Shown here: positions 6,692-8,825 of the stretch, piece by piece
Position numbering within the stretch: position 1 is the first letter of the stretch
How the letters are laid out: every line of letters begins with the position of its first letter
NCBI GenBank assembly: GCA_004552395.1
Contig: SFOK01000078.1
Coordinates: forward strand, 1-8,825
Direction of reading: 5' to 3'
Source of the DNA: Bacteroidales bacterium
GTDB taxonomy: Bacteria > Bacteroidota > Bacteroidia > Bacteroidales > Muribaculaceae
DNA length: 8,825 nt
Notes under the pieces: generated by a model
Databases searched by the model: none
Told to the model about the DNA's origin: nothing
Seen by the model: only the letters and a program-made list of their open reading frames with translations
Program-made: the position numbers and the translations under genes

Positions 6692-7620
6692 CAGGACATC
6701 CTCTCGCAGGTGACTCCTTCCGGAAGGGCGTCGGATACGGTGACCGTGTAATCGCGGTAGCTGCGCGCCGGGGTGGTGAGGTCTCTGCGTTGGACGGTCA
6801 CGGCATCGAACAGCTTGTAAGCGGGGGCGTTGCCAAGCTCCGAAGAATGCTTGAAGACGATGAGCTCCCGCACGGCCATTTTACCGCGCGCAGCGCTGTG
6901 ATCGTTCTCGAACATGTTCAGGATGGCCTCCCACAGCAGCTGCAGGTCATCTTCCGAAAAGCCTGTGGTCTTGCGGGCGAGATTGGCGGAAACATAACCT
7001 TCTGCACGGTAGAGGGCATAGGGGACGATGTGCTTATGGCCGAACTCGGTATCTTTGTTTTCCGCATCTGATTCTTTTGTGATTGCCACACGAGTAAGCG
7101 TGATGTTGCGGGGCTCAATGGGGTCGATGGAATGTGCAAAGCCGAACTGAACTGGACCACGAACCTGGCCGCAGTTGAGCGCGCCCTTCACAAAGGTGGT
7201 CATAACAGCGCCAAAGGTGCGGATATCATAAAAGTCGGAACACATGAAGTTGCGGATTTTGATGTCGATATCCGGGTCTTTAGATTTGAGCTTGGAAGCA
7301 ACTGCTTTGGCTTCTTTGGTGCTGGCCTTTTGGATGGAAACCAAATCATCGTGGATGCCGAGTTCATCGCCAGCGGTCAGGTCGCTTCGATTCAGCGTAA
7401 CACTGTCCTTCACATAAATCCGATAACCGGGCGCATCTTCTTTTACGGTCTGGACGTAGTTCCGAATCTTTCTCTTCAAGCAGACGTCGGTCACGATGCC
7501 GTAACCCGTTTCGGGGTCCATGCGAGGCATGTTATCTGCATCGGGATCGCCGTTCGGATTTCCGTTCTCAACGTCGAATAGAACAACAAAGTCGTAACGA
7601 TTTTTGATGGGTTCAGACAT
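6691..7620 (-). CDS. cas7: Cascade backbone protein Cas7 (Csd2), type I-C
   Basis: A 309-residue Cas7/Csd2, slightly longer than the roughly 280-295 usual for the family. About seven copies line the crRNA and form the backbone of the I-C Cascade, binding the spacer with an RRM-like fold. The N-terminus NRYDFVVLFDVENGNPNGDP (7-26) is the family signature, followed by DxETGYGIVTDVCLKRKIRNYV. Other conserved blocks are DIRTFGAVM (about 131-139), VRGPVQFGFAHSIDPI and ELIVFKHSSELGNAPAYKLFD, with the SYRDYTVTV end. The ATG has AAGGAGG 7 nt upstream and starts 2 nt after the cas8c stop. This strong site should allow translation even if the upstream cas8c frame terminates early. Its codons are more AT-rich than those of cas4 and cas1. 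Confidence 0.98.
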   Translation of the reverse strand: MSEPIKNRYDFVVLFDVENGNPNGDPDADNMPRMDPETGYGIVTDVCLKRKIRNYVQTVKEDAPGYRIYVKDSVTLNRSDLTAGDELGIHDDLVSIQKASTKEAKAVASKLKSKDPDIDIKIRNFMCSDFYDIRTFGAVMTTFVKGALNCGQVRGPVQFGFAHSIDPIEPRNITLTRVAITKESDAENKDTEFGHKHIVPYALYRAEGYVSANLARKTTGFSEDDLQLLWEAILNMFENDHSAARGKMAVRELIVFKHSSELGNAPAYKLFDAVTVQRRDLTTPARSYRDYTVTVSDALPEGVTCERMS

Positions 7621-7622
7621 AA

Positions 7623-7985
7623 TTAGTCCTCCTTATCCTTTTTGGTGTAAAACTTTCGCATCTGATGATAGTAGCCGATTTGGAAAGCGCCCTGTTCGGG
7701 AAGTGTGGTGTGTGCAGGTAAGGTTTCATCGATTTTGGAGAAAAGGTGCGTTAGAAGCTTATTGTAATTGATTTGTTGTGCAGGTGTCAGCTTCTTCAGA
7801 TGCTTTTGTGCGAGATTGATCAACGTGGGAAAAACAACTTCGGGGGTTTCGCAGGCGGCATTAAAGTAACGGTCCCGAATCGTTGTGTTGATTTCGGAAT
7901 TGGCGTCACTTTGAATATGCTCTAACGTGGCAAACAGGCGGCCGAGTACATAAGGGCAGTAATTCGAATCATCGTTTAACTTCAT
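7623..7985 (-). CDS. cas11c: Putative Cas11c small subunit, internal translation product of cas8c
   Basis: In type I-C systems the small subunit Cas11c is made from an internal start within the 3' end of cas8c. Here an in-frame ATG at 7985 has AAGGAG 9 nt upstream and yields 120 residues, the expected size. The sequence begins MKLNDDSNYCPYVLGRLFATLE and is predicted to be mostly helical. It retains the blocks conserved in this domain: TIRDRYFNAACETP, VFPTLINLAQ and EQGAFQIGYYHQM. It lies downstream of the lesion in cas8c and is undamaged, so it could still be produced. In the complex Cas11 would line the belly and hold the non-target strand. That it is a separate protein is inferred from the family and from the ribosome binding site. 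Confidence 0.75.
   Translation of the reverse strand: MKLNDDSNYCPYVLGRLFATLEHIQSDANSEINTTIRDRYFNAACETPEVVFPTLINLAQKHLKKLTPAQQINYNKLLTHLFSKIDETLPAHTTLPEQGAFQIGYYHQMRKFYTKKDKED
7628..7634 (-). promoter_or_regulatory. Strong Shine-Dalgarno for cas7
   Basis: AAGGAGG lies 7 nt before the cas7 ATG and overlaps the last codons of cas8c. A near-perfect site fits the high Cas7 stoichiometry in Cascade and gives cas7 independence from cas8c translation. Confidence 0.8.
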
Positions 7986-7994
7986 GTCCAAAAT

Positions 7995-8000
7995 CTCCTT
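7995..8000 (-). promoter_or_regulatory. Internal Shine-Dalgarno for cas11c
   Basis: AAGGAG occurs inside the cas8c reading frame, 9 nt before an in-frame ATG. A purine-rich site this good inside a gene, at the position where I-C small-subunit translation is known to begin, is the main evidence for the internal product. Confidence 0.7.
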
Positions 8001-8608
8001 GTGATTTGAAAGAGTGGATGCGTTCCTCAGATAATACGCTTTCAGAATGGCGGCACGATTTGGGGTGACTTTCTGGTCAGCGTGGATTCTGGAAGCAATG
8101 CTGTGAAGGAGGGTGGAAGGATAAGGGGCTCCTGTGAGGGCGGCTCGCAGAAGCGCACCAGAAAGCTGGGGGGATGGTTTGGGATTGCGCTCTTTGAAGT
8201 TTAATGTTTCGCGGACGATTTTTGAAATGGAGATAAGTGGTTCCTGGTCGTAAGGAGGACGGTCGATCTCCAGTGCTTTCGCATGCTGCTGCAAGTGTGC
8301 GGCAAATTTGCCCATCGTATCACGGTAGAAAAACCGTACCGAAATACGTGCCGCGTTGGGTGAGAGCCCCAGCACATAAAAGTGCTGGCCGGGCTGCAGA
8401 TCTTCGCCCATCCAGCTGCAGGGCTGCCCTTTGGCAAGGCTGTCCAGCGCTTTGCTCAGGTCATCTTCGGTAAGACCATGGTTTTCCGGGATGCCGAACA
8501 TGGCCATCATGCCGAGGGAGGAATAGCTGGGGGACGCGTTTTCGGCCCAGCAGACCACAGCGGTATCGCCGAGGATACGGCAATGATCCCGGTCGGCCAG
8601 CAGCGTGT

Positions 8609-8632
8609 TCAATGCAGTGGTGTACCATAGGA
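8609..8632 (-). other. cas8c lesion: deletion junction and premature stop
   Basis: The upstream frame reads TCC TAT GGT ACA CCA CTG CAT TGA. Read one base earlier from the last codon of SYG, the same bases give TAC ACC ACT GCA TTG AAC (YTTALN). The junction sits at about 8624-8626, and two bases (GG) of the codon before it are left over. Confidence 0.85.
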
Positions 8633-8825
8633 ACAAAATGCCGGGGCGTTGAAGGAAACGAGCGCGGCTCCGGAGCTCTGTGCGCCGGGAACACCCTTGA
8701 TGGAGGGATGCAGCCGGGCGGCTGGAGCCTGCTGGCCGGTCACGAGACACTGGACCAGCGGAGTGTCGGGCGAAGCGCTGCTGTAGTGCTGCTGCCATGC
8801 CGCTCGGATCGCTTCATCTTCAGTG

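Larger units (their letters stand above)
7623..8825 (-). pseudogene. cas8c: Cas8c (Csd1) large Cascade subunit, disrupted by an internal deletion/frameshift; 5' end outside window
   Basis: Cas8c recognises the PAM and recruits Cas3 in type I-C Cascade; intact proteins are roughly 570-610 residues. Two pieces in different frames are present. From the window edge, 71 residues starting TEDEAIRAAWQQHY contain the conserved CLVTGQQAPAARLHPSIKG and SSGAALVSFNAPAFCSYG, then read TPLH and a TGA at 8611-8609. The second piece (8624-7623, 333 residues) begins at the conserved YTTALN, continues through GDTAVVCWAE and LSPNAARISVRFF, and ends normally. The family usually has about 16 residues between SYG and YTTALN, and none of them is in any frame here. 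The lesion is therefore probably a deletion of about 49 bp (3n+1). An open frame from ATG 8798 exists, but its first 58 residues are out-of-frame nonsense. The 3' half is noticeably more AT-rich than cas4/cas1. Confidence 0.9.

Noticed and set aside
6035..6751. Plus-strand open frame of 238 codons opposite cas4
   Set aside because: It is a GC-rich antisense shadow of an intact Cas4 with clear Fe-S cysteines.
7132..7581. Plus-strand open frame opposite cas7
   Set aside because: It is antisense to the strongly recognised Csd2 N-terminal region.
8609..8632. Programmed ribosomal frameshift in cas8c
   Set aside because: No slippery heptamer is visible, and about 16 conserved residues are absent from every frame, which a frameshift would not restore.
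8625..8798. Start of cas8c at the ATG at 8798
   Set aside because: The first 58 residues of that frame are out-of-frame reading of conserved Cas8c sequence. True homology in this frame begins only at YTTALN (8624).

Overview
This window holds most of a type I-C (Dvulg-type) CRISPR-Cas locus, all read on the minus strand. From right to left the order is cas8c (broken, 5' end outside the window), cas7 (csd2), cas4, cas1, cas2, a 182-bp leader, and a very large CRISPR array that runs off the left edge. cas3 and cas5, which normally precede cas8c, would lie beyond position 8825. The high GC of cas4 and cas1, strong AGGAGG-type ribosome binding sites, a TATAAT promoter and the I-C gene order suggest a high-GC Firmicute, perhaps a gut Oscillospirales/Faecalibacterium-like organism. 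This host guess is an inference with low confidence.

Array (1-4506): I count 67 copies of a 33-bp repeat, the first cut by the window edge, and 66 spacers of 33-37 bp. The repeats look identical by eye. The repeat has a perfect 8-bp stem followed by an 11-nt tail, as expected for Cas5d processing into an 11-nt 5' handle. No degenerate terminal repeat is seen, so the true array is longer. A few spacers carry readable protein motifs: an XRE helix-turn-helix, an antitoxin-like DPEVRAEY motif, and a Walker B-like FDEAT motif.

Leader (4507-4688): it is compact and unusually structured. It has a perfect TATAAT -10 box reading into the array, two copies of a 13-bp near-palindromic motif 53 bp apart (one inside the promoter), a 7-bp inverted repeat over the weak -35, phased A-tracts, and a terminator-like hairpin with a U-run between the predicted start site and the first repeat.

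cas genes (4689-8825): cas7, cas4, cas1 and cas2 are intact and tightly packed (1-nt overlap, 4-nt ATGA overlap, 9-nt gap), so the adaptation module looks functional. cas8c is not intact. The conserved stretch ending in FCSYG stops at an early TGA, and the conserved continuation YTTALN resumes in another frame with about 16 expected family residues missing. This implies a deletion of about 49 bp rather than a simple one-base error. The 3' end of cas8c still holds a clean internal start with its own AAGGAG, which would give a 120-residue Cas11c small subunit. The locus may therefore still acquire spacers and make crRNA while its large effector subunit is lost.
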